Shown: positions 17,568 through 26,317 of the stretch, piece by piece | Position numbering within the stretch: position 1 is the first letter of the stretch | Layout of the letters: the number at the start of each line of letters is the position of its first letter | Assembly: GCA_020722015.1 (NCBI GenBank) | Contig: DYLQ01000002.1 | Coordinates: 42,689 to 106,688 of the forward strand | Direction of reading: 5' to 3' | Length of the DNA: 64,000 bases | Origin: Thermotoga sp. | Lineage (GTDB): Bacteria > Thermotogota > Thermotogae > Mesoaciditogales > Mesoaciditogaceae | Notes under the pieces: generated by a model | What the model saw: only the letters and a program-made list of their open reading frames with translations | Told to the model about the DNA's origin: nothing | Databases searched by the model: none | Program-made: the position numbers and the translations under genes

Positions 17568-18771
17568 AATTCACAGTCTTCAAAAATTCATGCGCTTTTT
17601 TGGACCGGCATGGCTTACCATGATGGCCGATATGGATGCCGCAAGCACTATAAGCGCAGCCGAGGTGGGAGCAACTTTTAGATATGGTCTCATATGGTTT
17701 ATGATGTTTCTTGCCATACCGCTGTTTTTTGTTCAGGAAGCTACCGGGCGGATTGGCGTTGTGGCACAAGATGGACTCGGTAATGTCATAAGAAAAAATT
17801 ATTCCAAAAAAACGGCATTGTGGATGACAATACCTATGCTTCTTACAGATGTGATAACTTATGTAGCGGAATATGCCGGTATAGCAGTTGGATTTGAAAT
17901 ATTTGGAATATCTCCTTTTATTTCGCTTCCGATCGTCTTTGTTCTTCATATATTACTTGTGACAAAAAGAAAATATGCGCAATTCGAAAAAATGCTAATT
18001 GCAATTTCCGGAATTCTAATGGCAACTTTTTTCATAACGCTTATATTCAGAGGAGTTAAACCTTATTCTCCCTTCTATTTTGTTCCATCCGGTTCTTTCT
18101 TTTTCATGCTTGCGGTAACCGTAGGAGCGGTTGTCATGCCATTCATGCTTTTCTTTCAAGCTTCCGCATCCGGTGAAAAGGTATCCTCTTTGCGCAATTA
18201 TTTTGGCGAAGAAGGAGAGACATACTTGAAAAGGAAGGCCATTTCCTTTTCAAAGTGGGAAACTTTCGTAGGTGCAATAGTAACAGAAATATTGATGGTT
18301 GTAATTGAAATGGTCGCAACGGGAATAAATCCATCCGATAATTTGTTGTCTCCAAAAGATCTTTCAATGATACTTTCTTCAATAGCCGGCTCAATGTCTC
18401 CTTACATTTTCGGTATCGGATTAATTGCAGCGGGATTTCTTGCGCTCGTGGTCGTTTCTTTAGGAAGTGCGTGGGGATTTATCGAAGCAGCCGGTATCCC
18501 GAAAGACAAAACTTACATAGTATACATACTTGAAAGTTTACCTGCGGTTATATTTCCCATGATCTTCAGTTCATCGCTTGTAAATTTCATGCTTACGTTG
18601 ATGGTTATATTCGTTTTCGTGCTGATAGGACCGGGAGTTATGGTAGGTATAATATCATCGAGTAAAAGAATAATGGGTGAATATGTCTCCAACAAAAAAT
18701 GGAAAATATTCTATTGGTCAAGTCTTGCATTTGTTTTGTTCTTTGGTTTTATAGCATTGACAAGTCTATGA
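17524..18771 (+). CDS. NRAMP-related divalent metal transporter with non-canonical metal-site motifs
   Basis: This membrane protein of up to 415 residues has ~11 helices in the NRAMP (LeuT-like) fold. Helix 1 reads GPAWLTMMADMDAASTISAAEVGA, where the canonical DPGN is replaced by DMDA. Helix 6 has VGAVVMPFMLFFQASA, where the canonical MPHN becomes MPFM. The conserved EVGATFRYGLIW and a P-containing scaffold are retained. Loss of DPGN suggests altered ion preference (possibly Mg or another ion). The start is unsure: TTG 17524 overlaps fprA by 44 bases, while ATG 17590 begins directly at MRFFGPAW with no clear ribosome-binding site. Its stop overlaps the ATG of the MntR-like gene, so the regulator probably controls it. 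Confidence 0.8.
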   Translation: MQKKFLKNTKHLNSKIHSLQKFMRFFGPAWLTMMADMDAASTISAAEVGATFRYGLIWFMMFLAIPLFFVQEATGRIGVVAQDGLGNVIRKNYSKKTALWMTIPMLLTDVITYVAEYAGIAVGFEIFGISPFISLPIVFVLHILLVTKRKYAQFEKMLIAISGILMATFFITLIFRGVKPYSPFYFVPSGSFFFMLAVTVGAVVMPFMLFFQASASGEKVSSLRNYFGEEGETYLKRKAISFSKWETFVGAIVTEILMVVIEMVATGINPSDNLLSPKDLSMILSSIAGSMSPYIFGIGLIAAGFLALVVVSLGSAWGFIEAAGIPKDKTYIVYILESLPAVIFPMIFSSSLVNFMLTLMVIFVFVLIGPGVMVGIISSSKRIMGEYVSNKKWKIFYWSSLAFVLFFGFIALTSL

Positions 18772-19301
18772 TGGCAAAAATGGAAAGCATAAACGATCTA
18801 AGCAATGGTTTTCAAGATTATCTTTTGGATATATTTAAGATCGCCGGTGAAAAGAAAATTGTAAGGGCAAAAGATATATCCAAAAAAAGAAATGTAAAAA
18901 TGCCAGCCGTAACCGTCATGTTAAAAAAAATGGAAGAAGCGGATTTGATCGTCCATGAGCGTTACGGTTATATCGAATTAACGGAAAAAGGAAAAATACT
19001 TGCAGATCAAATCGATAAAAGACATAAATTACTTTACGAATTTTTAAGAGATATCTTGAATCTACCCCAAGAAATAGCCGAAAAAGATGCTCACAAAATC
19101 GAACATGATCTTGATGAAAGCACCATCAAACAGATTTCCGATTTAATGGAATTCGTAAACCTTATGGACAAGAGATTTCATACACGCAAATGTTTTTGTT
19201 TCTCATATTTTTCAGAAAACAGAGATCTTCCCACTGAAGATGTCTGCAAAGCTCAATTGTGCGTCAGATTTCCGAAAGAATCAAAGTTTAACGAGAGGTG
19301 A
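18768..19301 (+). CDS. MntR/DtxR-like metal-dependent regulator with Cys-rich tail
   Basis: This 177-residue protein has an N-terminal winged helix (~10-75; AKDISKKRNVKMPAVTVMLKK then HERYGYIELTEKG) and a DtxR-type helical metal-binding segment (IDKRHKLLYEFLRDIL, DAHKIEHDLDESTI). The Glu/His residues of AHKIEHDL match the metal-binding helix of MntR/IdeR. After residue ~135 it has a tail with KCFCFSYF and VCKAQLCVRF, four cysteines not seen in typical MntR. ATG 18768 overlaps the transporter stop (ATGA). It likely senses Mn, Fe or another divalent metal and regulates the preceding transporter. Confidence 0.82.
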   Translation: MMAKMESINDLSNGFQDYLLDIFKIAGEKKIVRAKDISKKRNVKMPAVTVMLKKMEEADLIVHERYGYIELTEKGKILADQIDKRHKLLYEFLRDILNLPQEIAEKDAHKIEHDLDESTIKQISDLMEFVNLMDKRFHTRKCFCFSYFSENRDLPTEDVCKAQLCVRFPKESKFNER

Positions 19302-19306
19302 TTTAA

Positions 19307-20251
19307 ATGAGGATTGGGATAATAGGACTTGGTAGAATGGGAATGAACATGGCTCGGAGACTTTTGAAGAATGGCCATGAGGTCGTTGCATACAACAGAA
19401 CTTTTGAAAAGACCAAAGAGATCGAAAAAGAAGGAGCAATCGGCATTTATAAATTAGAGGAATTGGCAAGCCATCTAAATGAACGCAGGATCGTTTGGAC
19501 GATGCTTCCGGCAGGTGAACCTACCGATGAACACATCGAGATGCTTTCGAAAATTTTGTCAAAAGGAGATATCATAATAGACGGTAGCAATGGATTTTAC
19601 AAAGACGATGTAAGACGTGCAGAGTACCTTGGGAAAATGGGAATCGATTACATCGACGCTGGTGTTTCAGGTGGCATATGGGGATTAGAAGTTGGGTATT
19701 GTACCATGATAGGCGGGAAATTAGAGAATTTCAAATACATCGAACCAATTTTAAAAGCGCTTGCTCCAGAAGAAGGGTACATGTATTGCGGTGAGACAGG
19801 AGCAGGCCATTACACGAAGATGGTTCACAACGGTATAGAATATGCACTTATGGAAGCTTACGGAGAAGGGTTTGAAATTCTCAAATCCTCTCCTTACGGT
19901 TCAAAACTCGATCTCGGTATGGTAGCGCATATTTGGAATCATGGGAGTGTCGTCAGATCATGGCTTTTAGAACTTTTAGAGATGGCACTTAAAGATGATA
20001 AAGACCTTTCGTCTGTAAAAGGATATGTCGAAGATTCGGGTGAAGGTCGATGGACAGTCAAAGAAGCCATCGACCTCGGAGTTCCTGCAACTGCCATAGC
20101 CCATTCGTTATTCAAGAGATTTGAATCAAGACAAAACGATCTTTTCTCCGACAAGATCATAGCGGCATTGAGAAAAGAATTCGGTGGTCATAGGGTTTAC
20201 AAGGAAGATGGTGAAATTGACTCAACAGGGGAAAAAGATCTTAACATGTAA
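19307..20251 (+). CDS. 6-phosphogluconate dehydrogenase, decarboxylating (short YqeC/GndA-type)
   Basis: This 314-residue enzyme oxidises 6-phosphogluconate to ribulose-5-phosphate and CO2. The N-terminal nucleotide-binding motif is [21 protein letters not shown], with AYNRT after the second strand. The catalytic signature is [21 protein letters not shown], and the substrate helix is [23 protein letters not shown]. The short length places it in the ~300-residue class rather than the ~470-residue E. coli Gnd class; many short enzymes prefer NAD. A GAGAGGTGATTTAA site precedes the ATG. It is followed by overlapping zwf, giving the oxidative pentose-phosphate branch. Confidence 0.92.
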   Translation: MRIGIIGLGRMGMNMARRLLKNGHEVVAYNRTFEKTKEIEKEGAIGIYKLEELASHLNERRIVWTMLPAGEPTDEHIEMLSKILSKGDIIIDGSNGFYKDDVRRAEYLGKMGIDYIDAGVSGGIWGLEVGYCTMIGGKLENFKYIEPILKALAPEEGYMYCGETGAGHYTKMVHNGIEYALMEAYGEGFEILKSSPYGSKLDLGMVAHIWNHGSVVRSWLLELLEMALKDDKDLSSVKGYVEDSGEGRWTVKEAIDLGVPATAIAHSLFKRFESRQNDLFSDKIIAALRKEFGGHRVYKEDGEIDSTGEKDLNM

Positions 20252-21764
20252 AGACTTTTTCTGTACGGAATCCCATCCAAAATCCACCGGTATGGTGATC
20301 TTTGGCGCATCAGGAGACTTAACACACAGAAAATTGATTCCATCTCTTTTCAATTTGTTTTTAAAAGATTTACTCCCCGACGACTTCTACATTGTTGGCA
20401 TATCGCGCACCAATTTCACCGACGATACGTTCAGAGAAAAAATAGTTGCCGAATTATCAAATGAAAACGACGTTGATAGCGATGAGAAACTTAGAGAGTT
20501 CTCAAAAAGATGCTTTTACCTTTCCGGAGATTATGAGTCACTTTCTCTGTATTCCGATCTCAAATGGAGAATTAAGGAACTCGACAAAGAATTTCATACA
20601 GATATGAATAAGATATTCTACATGGCAGTTCCTCCGGATCTTTATACATCTATAATCGAGAATTTGGGTGATTTAGGTTTAACTTATGACGACGGTTCAT
20701 CTTACTCAAGAGTTATCGTTGAAAAACCATTTGGATTTGATCTTGAGAGTGCTACGGAGCTCGATAGGAAACTGCATCTTGTTTTAAGAGAAGATCAGAT
20801 TTACAGAATAGATCATTATCTCGGAAAAGAAACGGTTCAGAACATATTGATCTTCAGATTTGCAAATTCTCTTTTCGAGCCGATATGGAATAATCACTAC
20901 ATAGACAACGTTCAAATAACCGTCGCAGAAGAGCTTGGCGTTGAGCACAGAGCTGGATATTACGAACATGCCGGTGTCATAAGAGACATGTTTCAAAATC
21001 ACATGATGCAACTTTTATCTCTTGTTGCGATGGAACCACCGGCATCGTTTGGGGCAAACGAAATTCACGATGAAAAGATCAAACTGTTCAGATCTGTAAG
21101 AAGATTTCCAAAAAATGCAAATGAATGGATAATTCGTGGACAGTACGGTGCAGGAAAAATCAACGGTAACGATGTCGTTGGGTATCGTAACGAAAACGGA
21201 GTAAGCCCAGAATCCAAAACGGAGACATTTGCGGCGGTAAAATTTTTAATAGACAATTGGAGATGGAACGGTGTTCCATTTTACATGAAATCTGGCAAAA
21301 GGCTTCAGAAGAGGGTAAGTGAGATAATTGTGGCGTTTAAACGTGTTCCACATTCCATCTTTCCGCAATTGTCCGTTGACGATATACCGGCGAATATTTT
21401 AAAGATAAACATTCAACCCGAAGAGGGCATAGTGTTGACTTTTCAAGCCAAACATCCTGGACCCAAATTATGCATGAGTACACTCACGATGGATTTTGAT
21501 TATGAAGAAGTTTTTGGTGATAAACCTCCGGATGCATACGAAAGATTGTTGTTAGATTGCATGCTTGGAGATCAAACGCTCTTTATAAGAGATGACGTTA
21601 TGAAAGAGGCATGGTCTATCTTTACGCCTGTCCTTGAAAGTTGGGAAAATGCACCTGAAGAACAGGTAAATCGGGAATTGCATATCTATCCGTCTGGTAG
21701 TTGGGGTCCACCGGAAGCAGACGAATTGCTTAAAAAAGATGGAAGAGAATGGTACCAATTGTAG
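20208..21764 (+). CDS. zwf: Glucose-6-phosphate 1-dehydrogenase
   Basis: The ~518-residue product catalyses the first step of the oxidative pentose-phosphate path, producing NADPH. It contains the coenzyme loop [18 protein letters not shown], the catalytic signature [14 protein letters not shown], and [12 protein letters not shown]. The gene overlaps the end of the 6-phosphogluconate dehydrogenase gene in another frame. The start is not clear-cut: ATG 20208 has AAGGAAG nearby, but the ~27 residues before [10 protein letters not shown] are not conserved. The 3' neighbour is the asnA promoter. The missing 6-phosphogluconolactonase must be elsewhere. Confidence 0.94.
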   Translation: MVKLTQQGKKILTCKDFFCTESHPKSTGMVIFGASGDLTHRKLIPSLFNLFLKDLLPDDFYIVGISRTNFTDDTFREKIVAELSNENDVDSDEKLREFSKRCFYLSGDYESLSLYSDLKWRIKELDKEFHTDMNKIFYMAVPPDLYTSIIENLGDLGLTYDDGSSYSRVIVEKPFGFDLESATELDRKLHLVLREDQIYRIDHYLGKETVQNILIFRFANSLFEPIWNNHYIDNVQITVAEELGVEHRAGYYEHAGVIRDMFQNHMMQLLSLVAMEPPASFGANEIHDEKIKLFRSVRRFPKNANEWIIRGQYGAGKINGNDVVGYRNENGVSPESKTETFAAVKFLIDNWRWNGVPFYMKSGKRLQKRVSEIIVAFKRVPHSIFPQLSVDDIPANILKINIQPEEGIVLTFQAKHPGPKLCMSTLTMDFDYEEVFGDKPPDAYERLLLDCMLGDQTLFIRDDVMKEAWSIFTPVLESWENAPEEQVNRELHIYPSGSWGPPEADELLKKDGREWYQL

Positions 21765-21844
21765 TCTTCAAAATCAAACAATGCCATTGCGTCGTCCGTT
21801 TCTAAATCTTTTCATGTACTTTTATTTTGATGCAATTCGCGCTA

Positions 21845-21873
21845 TTGACAATTTATTTTTTTTATGGCATAAT
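21845..21873 (+). promoter_or_regulatory. Promoter of the asparagine synthetase leader
   Basis: A perfect TTGACA (21845-21850) is followed by a 17-base spacer and CATAAT (21868-21873), with TGG directly before the -10 (extended -10). Expected transcription start is near 21880, about 20 bases before the leader-peptide ATG. Confidence 0.85.
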
Positions 21874-21899
21874 ATTCTAAATTTTAGGGAAGTGATTAA

Positions 21900-21980
21900 A
21901 TGGTTACATGCTTAACATGTATGACTTGTAAAATTAACAACAATAATAATAACTCAATCGACGTCGGTTGGTTGGGTTAG
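21900..21980 (+). CDS. Asparagine attenuation leader peptide (26 residues)
   Basis: A short frame begins ATG at 21900-21902, after AGGGAAG, and ends TAG at 21978-21980. It encodes MVTCLTCMTCKI, then six consecutive Asn codons (AAC AAC AAT AAT AAT AAC, 21936-21953), then SIDVGWLG. A run of codons for one amino acid ahead of the matching biosynthetic gene is the mark of a ribosome-mediated attenuator, as in his, trp and leu operons. The stop codon falls just after the antiterminator segment (21964-21976), so a ribosome that completes the peptide would cover it. When charged tRNA-Asn is scarce the ribosome would stall on the Asn run and leave that segment free. The peptide itself probably has no other function. 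Confidence 0.88.
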   Translation: MVTCLTCMTCKINNNNNNSIDVGWLG

Positions 21981-22041
21981 TTTTTGATATAAGAAATCCC
22001 AAAAGGCCGATGAGAAAACTCATCGGCCTTTTAAAATTTTT
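21964..22041 (+). terminator. Attenuator: antiterminator and Rho-independent terminator upstream of asnA
   Basis: The terminator is a 14-bp stem, AAAAGGCCGATGAG (22001-22014) with CTCATCGGCCTTTT (22019-22032), loop AAAA, followed by an AAAATTTTT tract. An alternative pairing joins TCGGTTGGTTGGG (21964-21976) to CCCAAAAGGCCGA (21998-22010), with 11 of 13 pairs including two G-U. It is exclusive with the terminator because it uses the 5' terminator arm. This is the 2:3 versus 3:4 switch of classical amino-acid attenuators. Confidence 0.85.
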
Positions 22042-22054
22042 AGGAGGTGTTAAA

Positions 22055-22963
22055 ATGGTAAATGTTCAAGAAAGTCCCAAAGTTAAAAGAGAAGTGCTTG
22101 AGGTCTCAAGTGAGATCATGTCTGAAGCGGGACAATTTTTGAGAAGAAATGGATTCATCGAAATTTTACCAGTCATAATTTCCCCAATAACCGATCCTCT
22201 TAATCACAGCGTTCTTGATGCTTCGATCAATTACTACGACGGCCAGTACTCTTTAACCAAATCGATGATCTTTCACAAACAGCTTGCAGTCAGAGTTTTT
22301 CCAAAAATCTTCACATTTTCCCCGAATATACGTCTTGAAACAGAAGACAAAAAATCAACAGGAAGACACCTAATAGAATTCACACAACTTGATCTTGAAG
22401 TCAAAGATGCAAAAAGAGACGATATTTTAACTCTTGTAGAAAACTTGTTCGTAGAGGTCTTTAAAGATCTTGACAAAAAATTTGGTAAAATTATCAGATC
22501 GACGAACCCTCACTTTTCAATTCCGAAAATTCCTTTCGAACGTGTAAGATATCTTGAAGCTCTCGAAAAATACGGGAGCGATTTCGAGGCCATCCTTTCA
22601 AAACAGGCAACGGAACCATTCTGGCTTATAGACATACCAATAGAAGAGAGAGAATTTTATGACAGGTTAGACGGGGATGGAAAGGTCCTTGCAGATATGG
22701 ATCTGATATATCCATATGGATTTGGAGAGGCCATTTCCGGAGGAGAGAGGGAACACGAGTACGAAAAAATTCTTTACAGAATGAGTCTTAAAGGTAATGA
22801 TCAAAAATCTTTAAAATGGTACCTCGACGAGGTCAAAAAGGGAATACCGCCATCGGCAGGGTGCGGAATCGGTATCGAAAGGCTTACAAGATTTGTGTGC
22901 AATTTAAGGCATGTTTCTGAAGCGAGGTTATTCGCAAAAGTACCCGGAAGTTTATCAATATAA
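22055..22963 (+). CDS. Archaeal-type asparagine synthetase (AsnRS-like, class II core only)
   Basis: This 302-residue protein has the class II aminoacyl-tRNA synthetase catalytic core of the Asp/Asn group. It has motif 2-like TGRHLIEFTQLDLEV and motif 3 GCGIGIERLTRFVCNL, plus YGFGEAISGGEREHEYE. It lacks the ~100-residue N-terminal anticodon-binding OB domain, as in the archaeal asparagine synthetase-related (AS-AR) proteins that make asparagine from aspartate, ATP and ammonia. The upstream Asn-codon attenuator strongly supports asparagine supply rather than tRNA charging. The start is ATG 22055 behind TAGGAGGTG; the frame extends upstream to 21968 but only through the terminator. It forms a single-gene unit closed by a strong terminator. 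Confidence 0.88.
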   Translation: MVNVQESPKVKREVLEVSSEIMSEAGQFLRRNGFIEILPVIISPITDPLNHSVLDASINYYDGQYSLTKSMIFHKQLAVRVFPKIFTFSPNIRLETEDKKSTGRHLIEFTQLDLEVKDAKRDDILTLVENLFVEVFKDLDKKFGKIIRSTNPHFSIPKIPFERVRYLEALEKYGSDFEAILSKQATEPFWLIDIPIEEREFYDRLDGDGKVLADMDLIYPYGFGEAISGGEREHEYEKILYRMSLKGNDQKSLKWYLDEVKKGIPPSAGCGIGIERLTRFVCNLRHVSEARLFAKVPGSLSI

Positions 22964-22986
22964 AAACAGCCCATTGGGCTGTTTTT
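22962..22986. terminator. Bidirectional terminator between asnA and rpmE
   Basis: AAAAACAGCCC and GGGCTGTTTTT form an 11-bp stem with loop ATT, with A- and T-tracts on both sides. It overlaps the stop codons of the convergent asnA and rpmE genes and should terminate transcription from both directions. Confidence 0.9.
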
Positions 22987-23194
22987 ACTTTTTTGCGTTT
23001 GAATATCTTTTGTTAAATCTGTCCACTTGTCCTTCGATATCAACTATGTTTGACCTTTTACCCGTGAAAAACGGATGACATGCAGAACAGACTTCTAATG
23101 TTATCTTTTCCTTCGTTGATAACACTTTGTACTCAGCACCACATGCACATGTAGCCGTAACTTCGTGTAACTGTGGATGTATACCTTTTTTCAC
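22985..23194 (-). CDS. rpmE: 50S ribosomal protein L31, zinc-binding form
   Basis: This 69-residue ribosomal protein starts MKKGIHPQLHEVTATCACGAEYKV and contains the zinc-binding cysteines of the C+ form (CAC near residues 16-18 and VCSACHPFFTG near 36-39). KRSNIVDIEGQVDRFNKRY completes the L31 signature. It is last in a minus-strand operon, 12 bases after the flippase gene, and ends at the shared terminator. Confidence 0.97.
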   Translation of the reverse strand: MKKGIHPQLHEVTATCACGAEYKVLSTKEKITLEVCSACHPFFTGKRSNIVDIEGQVDRFNKRYSNAKK

Positions 23195-23206
23195 TTTAAA
23201 AACCTC

Positions 23207-24277
23207 CTATGAAGACTTCTCCTTTATTATAACATCTTTTTCTGGCGTAATCTTTACTCCTCTTAAAGATTCTAACAGAACAACGATGAATCCTATGATC
23301 AATGGTATGAAATACCTCAAAATTCCCCACTCTATGGTGATCGTTGCAAGGTACCTGCCCGGTACTATGGATGAAAAGAAAAGATAAAATTCACCTTCGG
23401 CAGTTCCGCTTGATCCGGGTGTCGGAGAATAATATATTATAAGTGTGGCGAGTGCTTGAATTGCCAAGACATCGAAAAATTGCTGAATTCCATTGTTAAA
23501 AAGATTCAAAGATGCTATCGTTGGTAGCACAAGCAAAAGACTTGTTCCACTTGATACAATGGAAAGTACGAAAACAAGGATCAAAATGTAAGACTTATGG
23601 GTAAAATTCTTTGCACTTTCAGAATATTTTTCTATTTCGTCATCAAATTTTGCAAGTAACCATTCTGCCTTTGGCTCTATCTTTTTGCTGAACTTAAATA
23701 TCGATATGAATTTTCTTATGACGTTAAAAAAAACGTCGTAAACCTTTCTGTTAAAGTTAAAAAGTATCATAATAGCTATTATTGAAGACGATATGATAAA
23801 ACCGATCAAGGCAAGAGAAAGAGCGGAAGGGACGGCATTTAACAACACTATAGCACGTCCAAGTTCAAAAATCGCTATCATCTCTATCGCACCCTGCCAG
23901 GCTATGAACTTGAAAACAAGCACAGAAGTTGATATGCCCGGTGAAACACCGACCTTATTCAAATAAACAACTTGCATAGGTTGGCCACCTGTTGATGAAG
24001 GTGTTATCATCCCAAAGAAGTTGGATATTATAGTCGCTTTCAAGGATTGAAAAAAGCCTATTCGCGATTTTGAAATTCTAACAAGTATATAAGTGTTAAA
24101 AGCATCAGTTATCCATGAAACCAAAAGCAGCGCTACACCAATGAGGCCCCACCAACTTTTTAAAAAGAAAAAATAGAGATCGTTAAAATTTATACCTCCA
24201 CCGAAATAATTAAGCAAATATATCATAACGACGAAAACTATGCCTATGATTATTCCGTAGATGACAAACTTTCTCAA
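23207..24277 (-). CDS. Lysylphosphatidylglycerol synthase TM / flippase-like (UPF0104) membrane protein
   Basis: This 356-residue integral membrane protein has ~8 helices, beginning KFVIYGIIIGIVFVVMIYLL. Family signatures include ISNFFGMITPSSTGGQPMQ, where the polar SSTGGQP loop is the most conserved part, and YYSPTPGSSGTAEGEF near residue 290. Members include the transmembrane part of MprF and stand-alone proteins thought to move lipids or lipid-linked sugars across the membrane. No synthase domain is present. Its start overlaps the end of the CBS/nucleotidyltransferase gene by four bases. Confidence 0.87.
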   Translation of the reverse strand: MRKFVIYGIIIGIVFVVMIYLLNYFGGGINFNDLYFFFLKSWWGLIGVALLLVSWITDAFNTYILVRISKSRIGFFQSLKATIISNFFGMITPSSTGGQPMQVVYLNKVGVSPGISTSVLVFKFIAWQGAIEMIAIFELGRAIVLLNAVPSALSLALIGFIISSSIIAIMILFNFNRKVYDVFFNVIRKFISIFKFSKKIEPKAEWLLAKFDDEIEKYSESAKNFTHKSYILILVFVLSIVSSGTSLLLVLPTIASLNLFNNGIQQFFDVLAIQALATLIIYYSPTPGSSGTAEGEFYLFFSSIVPGRYLATITIEWGILRYFIPLIIGFIVVLLESLRGVKITPEKDVIIKEKSS

Positions 24278-26274
24278 TTTGCATCACCAATTATCTTTTT
24301 AAGCGCTTCTTCCTCTTCCATCCCAAAATTGATCTTCATTTCCATAATTTTTTCAAGTGTACGCTTTATCCTCATACCATCCATTTTGTATTTTTCTTTT
24401 AAAAGAGCTCCGTTAACTTTTTCAAGCGTTATTTTTGACAACTCATCTAAATATTTAAAAACACTCCTTTTCGTTTTTTCATCGTAAGCAAGTGTTAGTA
24501 TTGTCTCAATGGAAAGGGGTTTCATCAAAGTATAAAGATCGAAATTACTTTTTGGATTTGCAACGGATGATACGAATTCATCATTTTTTATCAACAAAAG
24601 CGAATTGATGAATTTTAACGGCATTCCGTAAAGTTTTATTATCTCAATTGCCCTTTTTAACTGGCAATTTTTAAGGATAAGCAATAAAATAGCGTAAAGT
24701 TTGTTTGATTTTGCAAATTCATTCATCTTTGCCAGGGTGAAAAATTTAGAGAAATCGATATTAGATTCACAATAAAGTAAACTTAAAATACCATACCTTT
24801 GATAAGACTCTAATATCTCAAAAGCTTTTTCATCTTCAACGGATCTTTCTAATTCCGATCTGATCCTCGAAGGTGTTACGGAAAAAAGGTATCCACTTTT
24901 AACGGCGTTAAGAAGAAGTACTTCCGTGTTCGATGATAATTTGTAACCAAATCTCGATGCATACCTCAAAGCTCTCAAAATCCTTGTTGGATCTTCTACG
25001 AAGCTCAAACTGTGTAGCACACGTATTTTTTTATTTAGGATATCTTCCATCCCGCCAAAAAAATCTATCATAGTTCCAAAATTGCCCGGGGTTAGATCTA
25101 TGGCCATTGCGTTTATCGTAAAATCTCTTCTGTAAAGATCTCGCCTTAGATTAGATCTTTCAACCTTGGGTAATGCCCCGGGTGTTTCATAATATTCCGT
25201 CCGAGCCGTTGCAAAATCTATTGACACCCCGTTCAACTTTACCGTCGCCGTTCCGAATTCGGGATATGTAAAGCACCGAACATTTCTAAAGTCAGCAAAG
25301 ATTTTTGCCACTTCAATCCCATCGCCTTCAACGACGATATCTATGTCAAGGCTTTCGTCATTCATCACAAGATCTCTTACGAAACCTCCTACTACGTATA
25401 ATCTTTCTCCTCTCGAAAAGGCCAATTTACCGATTTCTTCAAGCACAGAAAAAATTTTGGGAGAGAGTGTTTTCTTCATTTTATCAACCATGCTCCATAT
25501 TTGACGATATTCCATCGTTGTACTTGCAATCGCCCTCACAAGGTCCCTTCTTGTTATGATGCCGATTACTTTTTGGCCTTCATCAACGACGACGATCCTT
25601 CCGACATCATGAATAGCCATCAATTCAATGATCTTTTGAACTTCATCGTTGCTTTTGACGGTTACAACAGGTATACTCATCACAAGTGACAGATCGTCAA
25701 TTCCAGATTTTATGGCACGATCGAGATCTTTCTTCGTTATCATACCGAGAGCGTGATTTTCTTCGTCTACAACAGGAAGCCCCGTAAGACTGGTTTTATC
25801 GATCACCTTTTTAATATCTGAAACACTAATTCCAATTTTAACAGTCGTAACTGGACTTGTCATTATTTCTGATGCCAGAAGATGCGTTTTTCCCGAAAAT
25901 TCAGCCATGATTGAACCGAGATTGATGCCAAATTTAAAACAAAAGGCAAGGGCAAGTATATCCTCTGCATTTGTTGTAGAAGTAAGTAAAGCCTTTGTTT
26001 TGGAATATATCACGAAGGCAAACAACTTCATATCTTCAATGGATGGTATTATCCGCTTTCTTTGGATCTTTCTCAAAAGCAAAGAGGTCTCACATCTTGA
26101 CGATTCCGATCCTTCTTCTTCAAAATTCATCTCAAAATTTTCAATTTGAACAAATTTTCTGAGGGTATCGTCTGGCTTACCGATAAGCAAAATCTTAGAT
26201 GATGGATGAAGATACGTCCACGCCACCGCACTACCTAATCCATCTAAAGTGGCTGGGAATTTTTTAACGCCCAT
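24274..26274 (-). CDS. CBS-domain poly(A) polymerase/tRNA nucleotidyltransferase-like protein with decayed DHH region
   Basis: This 666-residue protein carries two CBS domains (~130-250; ASEIMTSPVTTVKIGISVSDI and VMSIPVVTVKSNDEVQKI). A class II nucleotidyltransferase core follows at ~290-500: YVVGGFVRDLVM, the metal site ESLDIDIVVEGDG, RRDLYRRDFTINAMAI and EDPTRILRALRYASRFGY. The family usually has an N-terminal DHH phosphoesterase region of ~300 residues. Here only ~125 residues precede the CBS pair, with no DHH motif (ATLDGLGSAVAW in its place), so that part is shortened and probably inactive. The nucleotidyltransferase residues are intact, so CCA addition or poly(A) synthesis is plausible. 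It lies 43 bases after mutS2. Confidence 0.87.
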   Translation of the reverse strand: MGVKKFPATLDGLGSAVAWTYLHPSSKILLIGKPDDTLRKFVQIENFEMNFEEEGSESSRCETSLLLRKIQRKRIIPSIEDMKLFAFVIYSKTKALLTSTTNAEDILALAFCFKFGINLGSIMAEFSGKTHLLASEIMTSPVTTVKIGISVSDIKKVIDKTSLTGLPVVDEENHALGMITKKDLDRAIKSGIDDLSLVMSIPVVTVKSNDEVQKIIELMAIHDVGRIVVVDEGQKVIGIITRRDLVRAIASTTMEYRQIWSMVDKMKKTLSPKIFSVLEEIGKLAFSRGERLYVVGGFVRDLVMNDESLDIDIVVEGDGIEVAKIFADFRNVRCFTYPEFGTATVKLNGVSIDFATARTEYYETPGALPKVERSNLRRDLYRRDFTINAMAIDLTPGNFGTMIDFFGGMEDILNKKIRVLHSLSFVEDPTRILRALRYASRFGYKLSSNTEVLLLNAVKSGYLFSVTPSRIRSELERSVEDEKAFEILESYQRYGILSLLYCESNIDFSKFFTLAKMNEFAKSNKLYAILLLILKNCQLKRAIEIIKLYGMPLKFINSLLLIKNDEFVSSVANPKSNFDLYTLMKPLSIETILTLAYDEKTKRSVFKYLDELSKITLEKVNGALLKEKYKMDGMRIKRTLEKIMEMKINFGMEEEEALKKIIGDAN

Positions 26275-26317
26275 ACTTTAGCCTGCAATTATCTTCGTCA
26301 AATGGCAAATCCATGCT

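Noticed and set aside
21874..22050. T-box riboswitch upstream of asnA
   Set aside because: No conserved T-box core sequence or specifier stem is visible, whereas a translated Asn-rich leader and exclusive helices explain the region.
22055..22963. Asparaginyl-tRNA synthetase
   Set aside because: The N-terminal anticodon-binding domain is absent and the gene has an Asn-sensing attenuator, which fits asparagine synthesis better.
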